Below, piece after piece: positions 16,501 to 31,558 of a stretch of DNA of 64,000 bases. The translations under genes were made by a program, and so were the position numbers. Positions within the stretch are counted from its first letter, which is position 1, and every line of letters starts with the position of its first letter. The notes beneath the pieces were generated by a model that did no database searches, was not told where the DNA came from, and worked only from the letters and a program-made list of their open reading frames with translations. The stretch is from Microbacterium sp. JZ31. GTDB lineage: Bacteria > Actinomycetota > Actinomycetes > Actinomycetales > Microbacteriaceae. The stretch spans positions 248,001-312,000 of the forward strand of contig NZ_CP017661.1 of assembly GCF_016805985.1 (NCBI RefSeq), read 5' to 3'.

Positions 16501-16506
16501 TGTCGC

Positions 16507-17043
16507 ATGACCGAGAGCCGGGACCCCGTCGCCCAGATCGCCGAAGCCCTCGCCCGCCTGCGCGGTCTCGGTCGCTTCGGCGGGCCGCCCTGGGCGGGGC
16601 GCTCCCCCTGGGACGTCCAATCGCGCGGCGGTCACCACCACGGCGGTCCCGAGCACCGCGGACACGGCGGCCCGTTCGCCGGCCCTCCGCACGGCGGCCC
16701 GCTCGGCCGGGGCGTCGCACGCCTGCGACTCCTCGAGGAGCTCGCGCGCGCCGGCGGCCCGCAGACGGTCGGCGCGCTCGCGGAGGCGCTCGGCGTGGAC
16801 CAGCCGCGCGCGAGCCGCCTCGTGCAGGCGGCGGTTCAGATGGGCCTGGCGCGCCGTGAGGCGGACCCGTCCGATGCGCGGCGTACGCTCGTCGCGCTCA
16901 CCGACCAGGGCCGCGCGATTGTCGACCGCAGCCGCGGCGCGAGGTCGGACGCCGTCTCGCGGGCCCTCGACGGCTTCAGTGCCGACGAGCGTGCTCAGCT
17001 CGCGTCGCTGCTGACCCGCCTCGCCGACGCCTGGCCGCGCTGA
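16507..17043 (+). CDS. MarR-family regulator with a His/Gly/Pro-rich insert
   Basis: This 178-residue protein has a first helix (residues 5-20), then a His/Gly/Pro-rich stretch (residues 38-63, with HHH and several H-G-G units). A normal MarR winged helix follows: LRLLEELARAGGPQTVGALAEALGVDQPRASRLVQAAVQMGLARRE, with the wing SDARRTLVALT. The start ATG at 16507 follows directly on the last CATGTATGT repeat. The His-rich part suggests a metal-sensing or metal-modulated regulator; this is inference. It likely controls itself and the divergent Gly/Phe-rich protein. Confidence 0.8.
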   Translation: MTESRDPVAQIAEALARLRGLGRFGGPPWAGRSPWDVQSRGGHHHGGPEHRGHGGPFAGPPHGGPLGRGVARLRLLEELARAGGPQTVGALAEALGVDQPRASRLVQAAVQMGLARREADPSDARRTLVALTDQGRAIVDRSRGARSDAVSRALDGFSADERAQLASLLTRLADAWPR

Positions 17044-17055
17044 TCCGGACGCCGC

Positions 17056-18492
17056 TCAGGCGCGCACGTGCGGCGGCAGCTTGACGAACAGCAGCAGGAT
17101 CAGGCCGATCAGCAGGATCACTGCGATGCCGAGCACGCCGTAGACGATGCCGCCGAACCAGGCGAGGAACAGCGACCACGCGAGCGGGGAGAGGAACGAC
17201 GCCACCCGGCCGGTGGTCGCGTAGAGGCCGAAGATCTCGCCCTGCATGCTCGGCGGCGTGAGCCGTGTGAGCAGGCCCCGGCTGGCGGCCTGCGCCGGGC
17301 CCACGAACGCGCACAGCAGCAGTCCGCAGATCCAGAACACGATCGACCCGAGGTCCTTGAGCAGGAACACGACGAACGCCATCGCGACCAGGCCCGTGAG
17401 GGCGATCACGATCAGCCGGCGCGGGCCGATCGCGTCGTCGATGCGGCCGGCGACGAGAGTCGAGACGCCCGCGACGAGGTTGGCCGCCAGCCCGAACACG
17501 ATCACCTCGAGGAACGAGAAGCCGAAGCCCTGGGCCGCGAGCACGGCGCCGAAGGCGAACACGCCGGCGAGGCCGTCGCGGTACACGGCGGCGGCGAGCA
17601 GGAACCAGAAGGTCGGCCGATTCGTGCGGAACAGCTTGACGAGGTCGTGCGCGAGCACGGCGTAGGCGCGGAAGAAGCCGACCTTCTCCGACTCCGCGTA
17701 GGCGGGCGACTCGGGCACGTTCCGGAACATCGGGATCGAGAACACGAGCGTCCACACGCCGCAGATCACCGCGACGAGCTTGTAGGCGAGGGGATCGTCC
17801 TGTCCCAGCCCGAACAGCACGGGGATGCAGACGATCAGCGCGACGACGCCGCCGATGTACCCAAGTCCCCAGCCGAGCCCCGACACGCGACCCACCGTGG
17901 CGGGCGTGGAGACCTCGGAGAGCATCGCGTAGTAGCTGACGTTGCCGATCTCGGACACCACGGCGCCGATCGCGACCGCCAGCGCGCCGAACCAGAAGTA
18001 CCGCGGGTCGGCCTCGACGAAGAACAGCGCGAACTGCACGAGCGCGATCGCGATCGTCGCGCCGATGAGCCACTTCTTCTTGCTGCCGCGGGCGTCGGCC
18101 TGCTGGCCGAGGACCGGGGCCAGGAGCAGGATGAGGATGCCCGCCGCGAAGTTCGCCCAGCCCCACCATTCCGAGAGGTCGGTGAGGCCCTGGCAGTAGG
18201 CGCTGTCCAGGTACTGCGCCTCGTTGCAGTTCATGTAGGAGCCGTCGGCGAGCAGGCCCGACTCGCGGACGGCGGGATCCAGGAACTGGCGCGAGGTCAG
18301 GTACAGCGCGATCCAGACGAACGTCAGGATGACCGTGTTGAAGGGCTGCATCGCCCAGTCCCACATCGCCCAGGAGGCGACGACCCTGCGCGAGGTCCGC
18401 TCCCCGTCCACGCCCCGGCCGATCGGTCCGAGCGCGCCGGTGCGCGCCGCGGTCGGCGGGGTCGTCTGAGGGGAGTCGGCGTCGCGCGTCAT
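17056..18492 (-). CDS. MFS transporter, UMF1/Atg22-like
   Basis: This 478-residue protein has about twelve membrane segments. It has the UMF1-type opening VASWAMWDWAMQPFNTVILTFVW, and the APVLGQQADARGSKKKWL loop corresponds to MFS motif A. A soluble loop with Cys residues (YMNCNEAQYLDSAYCQG) follows the first helix. Substrates of this group are largely unknown; yeast Atg22 exports amino acids from the vacuole. TAACCT (18499-18504, coding strand) lies 6 bases before the ATG, suggesting a leaderless mRNA. It is divergent from dnaK. Confidence 0.8.
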   Translation of the reverse strand: MTRDADSPQTTPPTAARTGALGPIGRGVDGERTSRRVVASWAMWDWAMQPFNTVILTFVWIALYLTSRQFLDPAVRESGLLADGSYMNCNEAQYLDSAYCQGLTDLSEWWGWANFAAGILILLLAPVLGQQADARGSKKKWLIGATIAIALVQFALFFVEADPRYFWFGALAVAIGAVVSEIGNVSYYAMLSEVSTPATVGRVSGLGWGLGYIGGVVALIVCIPVLFGLGQDDPLAYKLVAVICGVWTLVFSIPMFRNVPESPAYAESEKVGFFRAYAVLAHDLVKLFRTNRPTFWFLLAAAVYRDGLAGVFAFGAVLAAQGFGFSFLEVIVFGLAANLVAGVSTLVAGRIDDAIGPRRLIVIALTGLVAMAFVVFLLKDLGSIVFWICGLLLCAFVGPAQAASRGLLTRLTPPSMQGEIFGLYATTGRVASFLSPLAWSLFLAWFGGIVYGVLGIAVILLIGLILLLFVKLPPHVRA

Positions 18493-18584
18493 GCCATGAG
18501 GTTAGGGCCGACCGGTGAACAGCCGGTGCTTCGCCACAGGGCCGAGACATCCGAAAAGTTGAGCCGATTCATATCAAGTTATCT

Positions 18585-18613
18585 TTGACACGGTTCGGTG
18601 CTCGTCATATCCT
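18585..18613 (+). promoter_or_regulatory. Housekeeping-type promoter of the dnaK operon
   Basis: TTGACA (18585-18590) and TATCCT (18608-18613) are separated by exactly 17 bases, a near-consensus primary sigma promoter. The -10 box overlaps the HAIR operator. Confidence 0.8.
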
Positions 18614-18632
18614 TGAGTCAGCGCGGCTCAAG
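18612..18632. promoter_or_regulatory. HAIR operator for HspR
   Basis: CTTGAGT-N7-GCTCAAG matches the known HspR-associated inverted repeat CTTGAGT-N7-ACTCAAG at 13 of 14 arm positions. A further half-site CTTGACT lies at 18644-18650. Its position over the -10 and start region fits repression by HspR with DnaK as co-repressor. Confidence 0.85.
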
Positions 18633-18648
18633 TCGCGCGAGAGCTTGA

Positions 18649-20537
<1,889 letters not shown>

Positions 20538-20538
<1 letters not shown>

Positions 20539-21233
20539 TGACCGCCAAGGACTTCGAACAGCCCGCGAACGACGACGGCGACGAGGTCCAGCCTGAGGCC
20601 GAGGGGGCGGGCGCGCACGACGCGACCGCCCCCGAGGCGCGGGAGGGGACCTCAGACCGGAGCGCTCAGGATCAGGATGCGCCGGTCGCCGACGAGGACG
20701 CCGCGAACACCGCGGACGGCCCCGGCGGAGCCGCGCAGGGCGAGCCCGAGCTCACGGTCGACGACATCCTGAACATGGGTCAGTCGGACGAGGCCGCCGA
20801 GCACGACAAGACCGACCACGAGACGCAGCTGCTGCACGACCTCAAGCGCCTGCAGGCGGAGTACGCCAACTACCGCCGGCGCACCGAGGAGCAGCGCCAC
20901 GTCGAGATCGCGCGCGCCAAGGGCGAGGCCGTGAAGGGCCTCATCCCGGTGCTCGACGACCTCGACCGCGCCGACAAGCACGGCGACCTCGCCGAGGGCA
21001 CGCCCTTCGCCGCGATCGCCGAGAAGGTGCGCGCCGTGGCCGAGCGCATGGGCCTCGTCGCCTACGGCGCGGCGGGCGAGACGTTCGACCCGCAGCAGCA
21101 CGAGGCGATCTTCCAGCAGCCCGTCCCCGGCGCCACGGAGACCACGATCCTCGAGGTCGTCGAGCTCGGCTACCGACTCGGCGACATCGAGCTGCGCGCC
21201 GCGAAGGTCGTCGTCGCGGTCCCGGCAGACTGA
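20538..21233 (+). CDS. grpE: Nucleotide exchange factor GrpE
   Basis: This 231-residue protein has an acidic, disordered N-terminus (about residues 1-90), then the GrpE coiled coil (LLHDLKRLQAEYANYRRRTEEQ) and the beta domain ending ILEVVELGYRLGDIELRAAKVVVA. The long disordered head is usual in actinobacteria. It releases ADP from DnaK. The ATG shares one base with the dnaK stop. Confidence 0.96.
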
Positions 21234-21240
21234 GTCACCG

Positions 21241-21257
21241 CGGGCCCGCAGGGCCCG
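21241..21257 (+). terminator. Short intercistronic hairpin after grpE
   Basis: CGGGCCC-GCA-GGGCCCG forms a 7-bp stem 7 bases after the grpE stop. It lies inside the operon, so it may attenuate transcription or protect the 3' end of the upstream message rather than end the transcript. Confidence 0.35.
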
Positions 21258-21264
21258 TCCGTCC

Positions 21265-21305
21265 GGTCGTTGAGCGAGGAGCGTCAGCGACGAGTCGAAA
21301 CGGTC
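21265..21305 (+). repeat. GTTGAG...TCGAAAC intergenic repeat, copy 1
   Basis: This 41-base element (GGTCGTTGAGCGAGGAGCG then CAGCGACGAGTCGAAACGG) sits between grpE and dnaJ. It shares the GTTGAG, GAGCG, CGA and TCGAAAC blocks with copies at 22386 (inverted) and 52122. Confidence 0.6.
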
Positions 21306-21327
21306 TTAACGTCCGAAGAAGGTGAGC

Positions 21328-22311
21328 ATGGCCAGTCAGGACTGGTTCGAGAAGGACTTCTACAAGGTCCTGGGTGTGTCGAAGGACGTCTCCGCGTCCG
21401 ACCTGAAGAAGACCTATCGCAAGCTCGCGCGGCAGTATCACCCGGACTCCAATCCGGGTGATGCCGCCGCCGAGGCGAAGTTCAAGGAGATCAGCGAGGC
21501 GTACGGCGTCCTGTCGGACCCGAAGCAGCGCGAGGAGTACGACCAGATCCGCGCGATGGGCTCGGGCGCGCGCTTCACGGCCGGCGGCGGCACAGCGGGC
21601 GGCTTCGACGACGTCTTCAGCGCGTTCACGCAGAACCGCGGATCCGCGCAGGACTTCGACGACATCTTCGCGATGTTCAACCAGGGCGGCGGCGGGGGCC
21701 GCTTCGGCTCGGGCGGCTTCGGCCGCGCGAGCGGCGGCTTCCGGGGCTTCGGCGGTCCGCAGAAGGGCGCGGACGTGCGCGCCCGCACGACGATCGACTT
21801 CGTCACGGCGGCCAAGGGCGAGACGATCTCGCTGCAGAGCGAGGACGGCAAGCCGTTCAAGATTAAGGTGCCCGCCGGCGTGGCCGACGGGCAGAAGATC
21901 CGCCTGCGCGGCAAGGGCCGCCCGTCCCCGGACGGCGGCGAGGCGGGCGACATCGTCGTGGAGATCTCGGTGCGGCCGCATCCGGTGTTCACGCGCGAGG
22001 GCCTGAACCTCCGCGTCGTCGTGCCCGTGACGTTCGCGGAGGCGGCGCTCGGAGCGACGATCGAGGTGCCGACGCTGGGCGGCGATCCGGTCAAGCTGCG
22101 CGTCGCGCCCGGCACGCCGTCGGGCCGCGTGCTGCGCGTCAAGGGCCGCGGGATCGCGTCGCAGAAGGGCACGGGCGATCTGCTCGCCGAGGTGCAGGTG
22201 GTCGTGCCCGCGCACCTCGACGACGACGCGCGCGAGGCGCTCTCCCGCTTCGTGGAGGTGGGGCCGCAGGGCAACCCCCGCGCCGACCTGATGGACAAGG
22301 CGTCCTCATGA
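21328..22311 (+). CDS. dnaJ: DnaJ-family co-chaperone lacking the zinc finger (CbpA/type II)
   Basis: This 327-residue protein has a J domain (residues 8-72) with the H-P-D motif in ARQYHPDSNPGD, then a Gly/Phe-rich linker (GGGGGRFGSGGFGRASGGFRGFGG). Two C-terminal substrate-binding domains follow (TIDFVTAAKGETISLQ..., GKGRPSPDGGEAGDIVVEI). No CxxCxGxG repeats are present, so it is a type II J protein. ATG at 21328 is chosen over GTG at 21322 because of the GAAGAAGG site spacing and the usual MASQDW start. Confidence 0.93.
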   Translation: MASQDWFEKDFYKVLGVSKDVSASDLKKTYRKLARQYHPDSNPGDAAAEAKFKEISEAYGVLSDPKQREEYDQIRAMGSGARFTAGGGTAGGFDDVFSAFTQNRGSAQDFDDIFAMFNQGGGGGRFGSGGFGRASGGFRGFGGPQKGADVRARTTIDFVTAAKGETISLQSEDGKPFKIKVPAGVADGQKIRLRGKGRPSPDGGEAGDIVVEISVRPHPVFTREGLNLRVVVPVTFAEAALGATIEVPTLGGDPVKLRVAPGTPSGRVLRVKGRGIASQKGTGDLLAEVQVVVPAHLDDDAREALSRFVEVGPQGNPRADLMDKASS

Positions 22312-22319
22312 TCTCGCAC

Positions 22320-22415
22320 CTTGAGCAAGGGAGCGAAGCAACCGCGCCGAAAAGCGGAGACCTCTGCCGAGGCGATCGACATCGCGTTTCGACTCGCTTC
22401 GCTCGCTCAACGAAC
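22320..22415. repeat. GTTGAG...TCGAAAC intergenic repeat, inverted copy with a degenerate second arm
   Basis: On the minus strand 22386-22415 reads GTTCGTTGAGCGAGCGAAGC followed by GAGTCGAAAC, the cleanest copy of the element. About 66 bases to the left, TTGAGCAAGGGAGCGAAGCA (22321-22340) looks like a decayed copy in opposite orientation. The pair fills most of the dnaJ-hspR gap. Confidence 0.6.
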
Positions 22416-22453
22416 AGATAGTGGGACAGACAGGAAGGGCCGAGGAGGTGCGG

Positions 22454-22901
22454 ATGAGCGACTCGTACGAGATCGACGAGGACGCGCCCGTCTTCGCGAT
22501 CGCGGTCGCGGCCGAGCTGGCGGGCATGCATCCGCAGACCCTGCGGCAGTACGACCGCATCGGCCTCGTCGTGCCGGGCCGCACGCCCGGCGGTTCGCGC
22601 CGCTACTCGGCGCGCAACATCGCCCAGCTGCGTGAGGTCGCACGGCTGTCGGGCGACGGCGTGAGCCTCGCCGCGATCGCCCGCATGCTCGACCTGGAGG
22701 ACGAGGTGCGCGACCTGCGCCGGCGCGTGCGCGACCTCGAGCAGGCCCTGCAAGCCGAGCGCGCGTCGCGTCCCGGCGCGCGCGTGTTCGCGGCGGGGGC
22801 CACGGGCTCCGTCGTGACGCTGCGGGCGGGCACGCGCGTGCGCCGCAGCGCGGAGCTGATGCTGTGGTCGCCCCGCGGGCGGGGGACGAGGGCGCGAGCC
22901 G

Positions 22902-22905
<4 letters not shown>
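22454..22905 (+). CDS. hspR: Heat-shock repressor HspR (MerR family), frameshifted near the C-terminus
   Basis: This MerR-type winged helix contains the HspR core FAIAVAAELAGMHPQTLRQYDR, GLVVPGRTPGGSRRYS and LREVARLSGDGVSLAAIARML. A coiled coil follows (LEDEVRDLRRRVRDLEQAL). It represses the dnaK operon through HAIR sites, with DnaK as partner. GAGGAGGTG precedes the ATG. In the given sequence the frame stays open far into glgX. One extra base in the G run 22881-22885 would end the protein ...RGDEGASR at TGA 22903-22905, overlapping the glgX ATG (ATGA) and giving a normal length of 150 residues. Confidence 0.85.
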
Positions 22906-25046
<2,141 letters not shown>

Positions 25047-27620
25047 CTACGCCAGCGCCGCGAGACCCAGCTCGGCCGTCGAGGCGAGCTGCGGGTTCCT
25101 CGGCACCACGCGCACGGTGTAGCCGAACGGGCCCGCGCGATCCAGGCGCACCGAGCCGGCGAAGGACGAGCGACCGCCCGCGAACGTCTCCTCGGGCGCG
25201 AGGGACGTGACCTGCACCGCGCTGATCTGGTCGTCGCCCTCCGCGCGGCCGTAGATCAGCTGCACCTCGACGTCGTCCGGCGACAGGCCGCCCAGCGCGA
25301 CGTGCGCCTGCACGGACAGCTCGGCGCCCACCTCGGCCGCCTCGTCCACGCCGTGCGACTCGACGTGCTCGACGCGCACGCCCTGCCACGCGTCGCGCAC
25401 GCGGCGCTTCCAGGCCGACAGCTCGACCGCGCCGCCGAAGTCGGCGCCCAGCCTGCGCGCGGATTCGGCAGCCGGCGCGTACAGCCCCCGCACGTAGTCG
25501 CGCACCATGCGCGTGGCGAGCACCTTCGGTCCGAGCGACTCGAGCGTGTGCCGCATCATCTCCATCCACCGCACGGGCACGCCGTCGCCGTTGCGGTCGT
25601 AGAACCGCGGCGCGATCTCGCGCTCGATCAGGTCGTACAGCGCCGCGGCCTCGAGGTCGTCGCGCTTGTCCGGATCGCCGACGCCGTCGGCCGACGGGAT
25701 CGCCCAGCCGTTCTCGCCGTCGTACCACTCGTCCCACCAGCCGTCGAGGATCGAGAGGTTGAGGCCGCCGTTGAGCGCGGCCTTCATGCCGCTCGTGCCG
25801 CACGCCTCGTACGGGCGCAGCGGATTGTTCAGCCACACGTCGCAGCCCGGGTAGAGCTGCTGCGCCATGGCGATGTCGTAGTTCGGCAGGAACACGATGC
25901 GGTGACGCACGTCGGCGCCGTCCGCGAAGCGGACGAGATCCTGGATCAGCCGCTTGCCGCCCTCGTCGGCGGGATGCGCCTTGCCCGCGATCACGAGCTG
26001 CACGGGGCGCTTCGGATCCAGCAGGAGGCGCTTCAGGCGCTCGGGGTCGCGCAGCATGAGCGTCAGGCGCTTGTACGACGGCACACGCCGCGCGAAGCCG
26101 ATCGTGAGCACGTCGGGGGAGAGCGCCTCGTCGATCCAGCCGAGCTCCGCCTCGACCGCGCCCCGCTTGACCCACGACGCACGCAGGCGCGCACGGGCAT
26201 CCCGCACCAGCCGCGCGCGCAGCTCGCGCTTGGCGCTCCACACGCGGGTGAAGGGCACCTGGTCGATCGTGCGCGCGAACGCCTCCCGGTCGCCGTCGAT
26301 GTCGGCGCCGACCTCGTCGAGCATCTCGCGGAACTCCCGTGCGAGCCATGTCGGCAGGTGCACGCCGTTCGTGATCGACCCGATGGGCACCTCCGCCTCG
26401 TCGAACGCGGGCCACAGGCCGTTGAACATGTCGCGGCTGACGTGGCCGTGCAGCTGCGAGACGCCGTTGGCCCGCTGCGCGAGCCGGAAGCCCATGACCG
26501 CCATGTTGAACATCGCGGGGTCGCCGCCCGCGTAGTCCTCCCTGCCGAGCGCCAGGACGCGCTCGGTCGCCACGCCCGGCAGGACGCCGCCGTCGGTCGC
26601 GAAGTACTGCGCGATCAGGGTGCGATCGAACCGGTCGATGCCGGCCGGCACGGGCGTGTGCGTCGTGAACACGGTCGACGCGCGCGCCACCTCGAGCGCG
26701 TCGTCGAAGCCGAGGCCCGCGTCGCCCGCCGCCACCGTGAGCTCGCGGATCCGCTCGAGGCCCTGGAACCCGGCGTGCCCCTCGTTGGTGTGGTAGACCT
26801 CGGGCACCGGCGCGCCCGTGAGGCGGCTGAAGGCGCGGAGCGCCCGCACGCCGCCCACGCCGAGCAGCAGCTCCTGACGCAGCCGGTGCTCGCTGCCGCC
26901 GCCGTACAGCCGATCCGTCACGTCCGTGTAGTGATCCGGGTTCTGCTCCACGTCGGTGTCGAGCAGCAGCAGCGGCACCCGGCCGACGCGCGCGACCCAG
27001 ATGCGCGCGCACAGGTCGGGGCCGCCGGGCATCGCGATCGCGATCTGCGTCGGGGTGCCGTCCTCCTCGCGCAGCGCCGTGATCGGCATCTCGTCGGGAT
27101 CGAGCACGGGGTACGACTCCTGCTGCCAGCCCTCGCGCGACAGCGACTGCGCGAAGTAGCCGTGCCGGTACAGCAGGCCCACGCCGATGATCGGCACGCC
27201 GAGGTCGCTCGCGGCCTTGAGATGGTCGCCGGCGAGGATGCCGAGGCCCCCCGAATACTGCGGCAGCGCGGCGGCGATGCCGAACTCGGGCGAGAAGTAC
27301 GCGATGGCGCGCGGGCCCTCGGGCACGTCGCGGCGGTACCAGAGGTCGTCGGCGAGGTAGGCGCGCAGGTCGTCGCGCACGCGACCCAGGCGGGCGATGA
27401 ACTCGGCGTCGGTCGCGAGCTCGTCGAAGCGCGACGGCGTGACCGCGCCGAGCAGGCGGACCGGATCCTGCAGCTCGCTCCAGAGCTGCGGATCGACGTG
27501 GGCGAACACGTCCTGCGTCTCGGCATGCCAGCACCAGCGGAGGTTGCCGGCGAGCTCTCCGAGCGCCTCGAGCGGCTCGGGCAGTACGGGGCGGACGGTG
27601 AATCGTCGGATCGCACGCAT
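25047..27620 (-). CDS. glgP: Alpha-glucan (glycogen/maltodextrin) phosphorylase
   Basis: This 857-residue GT35 enzyme of the long actinobacterial type has an N-terminal domain of unknown function beginning FTVRPVLPEPLEALGELAGNLRWCWH. The pyridoxal-phosphate Lys is near residue 613 in EACGTSGMKAALNGGLNLS. It releases glucose-1-phosphate from glycogen chains. A TAATTT box (27627-27632, coding strand) lies 6 bases before the ATG, so the transcript is probably leaderless. It is divergent from glgE and convergent with glgX, its partner in glycogen breakdown. Confidence 0.95.
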   Translation of the reverse strand: MRAIRRFTVRPVLPEPLEALGELAGNLRWCWHAETQDVFAHVDPQLWSELQDPVRLLGAVTPSRFDELATDAEFIARLGRVRDDLRAYLADDLWYRRDVPEGPRAIAYFSPEFGIAAALPQYSGGLGILAGDHLKAASDLGVPIIGVGLLYRHGYFAQSLSREGWQQESYPVLDPDEMPITALREEDGTPTQIAIAMPGGPDLCARIWVARVGRVPLLLLDTDVEQNPDHYTDVTDRLYGGGSEHRLRQELLLGVGGVRALRAFSRLTGAPVPEVYHTNEGHAGFQGLERIRELTVAAGDAGLGFDDALEVARASTVFTTHTPVPAGIDRFDRTLIAQYFATDGGVLPGVATERVLALGREDYAGGDPAMFNMAVMGFRLAQRANGVSQLHGHVSRDMFNGLWPAFDEAEVPIGSITNGVHLPTWLAREFREMLDEVGADIDGDREAFARTIDQVPFTRVWSAKRELRARLVRDARARLRASWVKRGAVEAELGWIDEALSPDVLTIGFARRVPSYKRLTLMLRDPERLKRLLLDPKRPVQLVIAGKAHPADEGGKRLIQDLVRFADGADVRHRIVFLPNYDIAMAQQLYPGCDVWLNNPLRPYEACGTSGMKAALNGGLNLSILDGWWDEWYDGENGWAIPSADGVGDPDKRDDLEAAALYDLIEREIAPRFYDRNGDGVPVRWMEMMRHTLESLGPKVLATRMVRDYVRGLYAPAAESARRLGADFGGAVELSAWKRRVRDAWQGVRVEHVESHGVDEAAEVGAELSVQAHVALGGLSPDDVEVQLIYGRAEGDDQISAVQVTSLAPEETFAGGRSSFAGSVRLDRAGPFGYTVRVVPRNPQLASTAELGLAALA

Positions 27621-27773
27621 GAGCCCAAATTAACCAACGCGGCGGCGCGCTCGACAGGATCCGCAGATGTCGCGTGCGTGAAGTCCGCGCTCGCGATTAC
27701 ACCTTCCGTGAACGCCCGCGCAAGCTCTCGGCCGAGAGTGGCCAGCGTGATCCGTCTGTGACAGGTTGGGCAC

Positions 27774-29785
27774 ATGGTCGGACGCATACCCGTCATCGAC
27801 GTGCACCCGCTGGTGGATCAGGGGCGCCGCCCCGCGAAGGCCACCGTCGGCGAGCCGCTGCCCGTGCAGGCGACAGTCTTCCGCGAGGGGCATGATCAGC
27901 TCGGCGCGGAGATCGTGCTGATCGGTCCCGGCGGCACGCGCCGGCCCCCTGTCCGGATGCGCCAGCTCGTCGCGGGAACGGATCGCTACGAGGCCTGGGA
28001 CACCCCGGACGTCGAGGGCGACTGGGCGTTCGAGGTGCACGCCTTCTCGGATCCGCTCGCGACCTGGACGCACGACGCCGGCATCAAGATCCGCGCGGGC
28101 GTCGACATCGAGCTGATGTTCCTCGAGGCGCGCCTGCTGCTGGAGCGCATCCGCGCGGAGGCGGACGGGCTGACGGCCGACGACGAGGCGGCCCTCACGG
28201 CCGCGGAGGACGCCGCGAGCGACGAGATCCGCCCGATCGACGCGCGGCTCGCCGTGCTCGAGGGCCCGGAGACGCAGGGGCTGTTCGTGCGGCACCCGCT
28301 GCGCGACCTGCGCACTGTCGCGGGTCCGTATCCCCTCTACGCCGACCGCCGCCGCGCGCTGACGGGCTCCTGGTACGAGTTCTTCCCGCGGTCCGAGGGC
28401 GCCACGCGCGACCCGCAGACCGGCAAGGTCACGAGCGGCACGTTCAAGACGGCCGTGCAGAGCCTCGACCGCGTGGCCGCCATGGGCTTCGACATCCTGT
28501 ACCTGCCGCCCATCCACCCCATCGGCGAGGTCAACCGGAAGGGCCCGAACAATACGCTCACGCCCGGCCCGGACGACACCGGGTCGCCCTGGGCGATCGG
28601 CTCGAAGGACGGCGGGCACGACGCGATCCACCCGGATCTCGGCACGTTCAAGGACTTCGACGCGTTCGTGAAGGAGGCGAACAAGCGCGGGCTCGAGGTC
28701 GCCCTCGATCTCGCGCTGCAGGCCGCTCCCGACCACCCGTGGGTGAAGAGCCACCCGCAGTTCTTCCGCCACCGCGCGGACGGATCGATCGCGTACGCCG
28801 AGAACCCGCCGAAGAAGTACCAGGACATCTATCCGATCTACTTCGACGACGACTTCGAGGGCGTCGTGAAGGAGGTCACGCGCGTCGTGCGCCTGTGGAT
28901 GTCGCACGGAGTGCGCGTCTTCCGCGTCGACAACCCGCACACCAAGCCCGTGATCTTCTGGGAGCGGCTGCTGGGCGACATCCGCCGCACCGACCCCGAC
29001 GTGATCTTCCTGTCGGAGGCGTTCACGCGCCCCGCGATGATGCACACGCTCGGCTCGGTCGGCTTCCACCAGTCCTACACGTACTTCACCTGGCGCACCG
29101 CGAAGGGCGAGATCGAGGACTACCTGCGCGAGGTGACGCGCGAGAGCGACCACCTGATGCGCCCGAACTTCTGGGTCAACACCCCCGACATCCTGCACGC
29201 CTCGCTGCAGTACGGCGGTCCCGCGATGTTCGCGATCCGTGCCACGCTCGCCGCCATGGCGACGCCCGCATGGGGCATGTACGCGGGCTACGAGCTGTTC
29301 GAGCACGTCGCGGTCCGGCCCGGGAGCGAGGAGTACCTCGACAGCGAGAAGTACCAGATCCGCGTGCGCGACTGGGCCGGGGCCGAGGAGTCGGGCCGGA
29401 CGCTCGCGCCCTACATCGGCACGCTCAACGACCTGCGTCGCAAGCACCCCGCCTTGGGGCTGCTGCGCAACCTCGTCGTGCACGCGACGGACGACGAGCA
29501 CATCCTGTGCTTCTCCAAGACGCACGGCGCGGACACCGTGATCGTCGTGATCAACCTCGACCCGCACGGAGCGCACGAGACCACGGTGCGCCTCGATCTC
29601 GCGGCCGCCGGCCTCCCCGAGAGCTACGTCGTGAGGGACGAGCTGACGGGGGCCGAATGGGTGTGGGGCGCCGACAACTACGTGCGCCTGGATCCCGCGG
29701 GCGATGTCGCGCACATCCTGAGCGTGCGGCCCGTCGGCCAGCCCGCGACCGACGACACCGACTTCGACCACGGAGAGGACCTCGC

Positions 29786-29789
<4 letters not shown>
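27774..29789 (+). CDS. glgE: Alpha-1,4-glucan:maltose-1-phosphate maltosyltransferase GlgE
   Basis: This 671-residue GH13 enzyme extends alpha-glucan with maltose-1-phosphate. The N-terminal domain ([21 protein letters not shown]) and the helical bundle ([12 protein letters not shown]) are typical. The nucleophile Asp386 lies in [10 protein letters not shown], and Glu415 in FLSEAFTRP. It heads glgE-treS-mak-glgB. CAGGTT lies 6 bases before the ATG, a weaker version of the leaderless -10 pattern. The TGA overlaps the treS GTG (GTGA). Confidence 0.96.

Positions 29790-31554
<1,765 letters not shown>

Positions 31555-31558
<4 letters not shown>

Noticed and set aside
18545..18556. AGACATCCGA before dnaK as another FadR-type operator
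   Set aside because: Only one half of the palindrome is present and the neighbours are unrelated. The match is likely chance in this composition.
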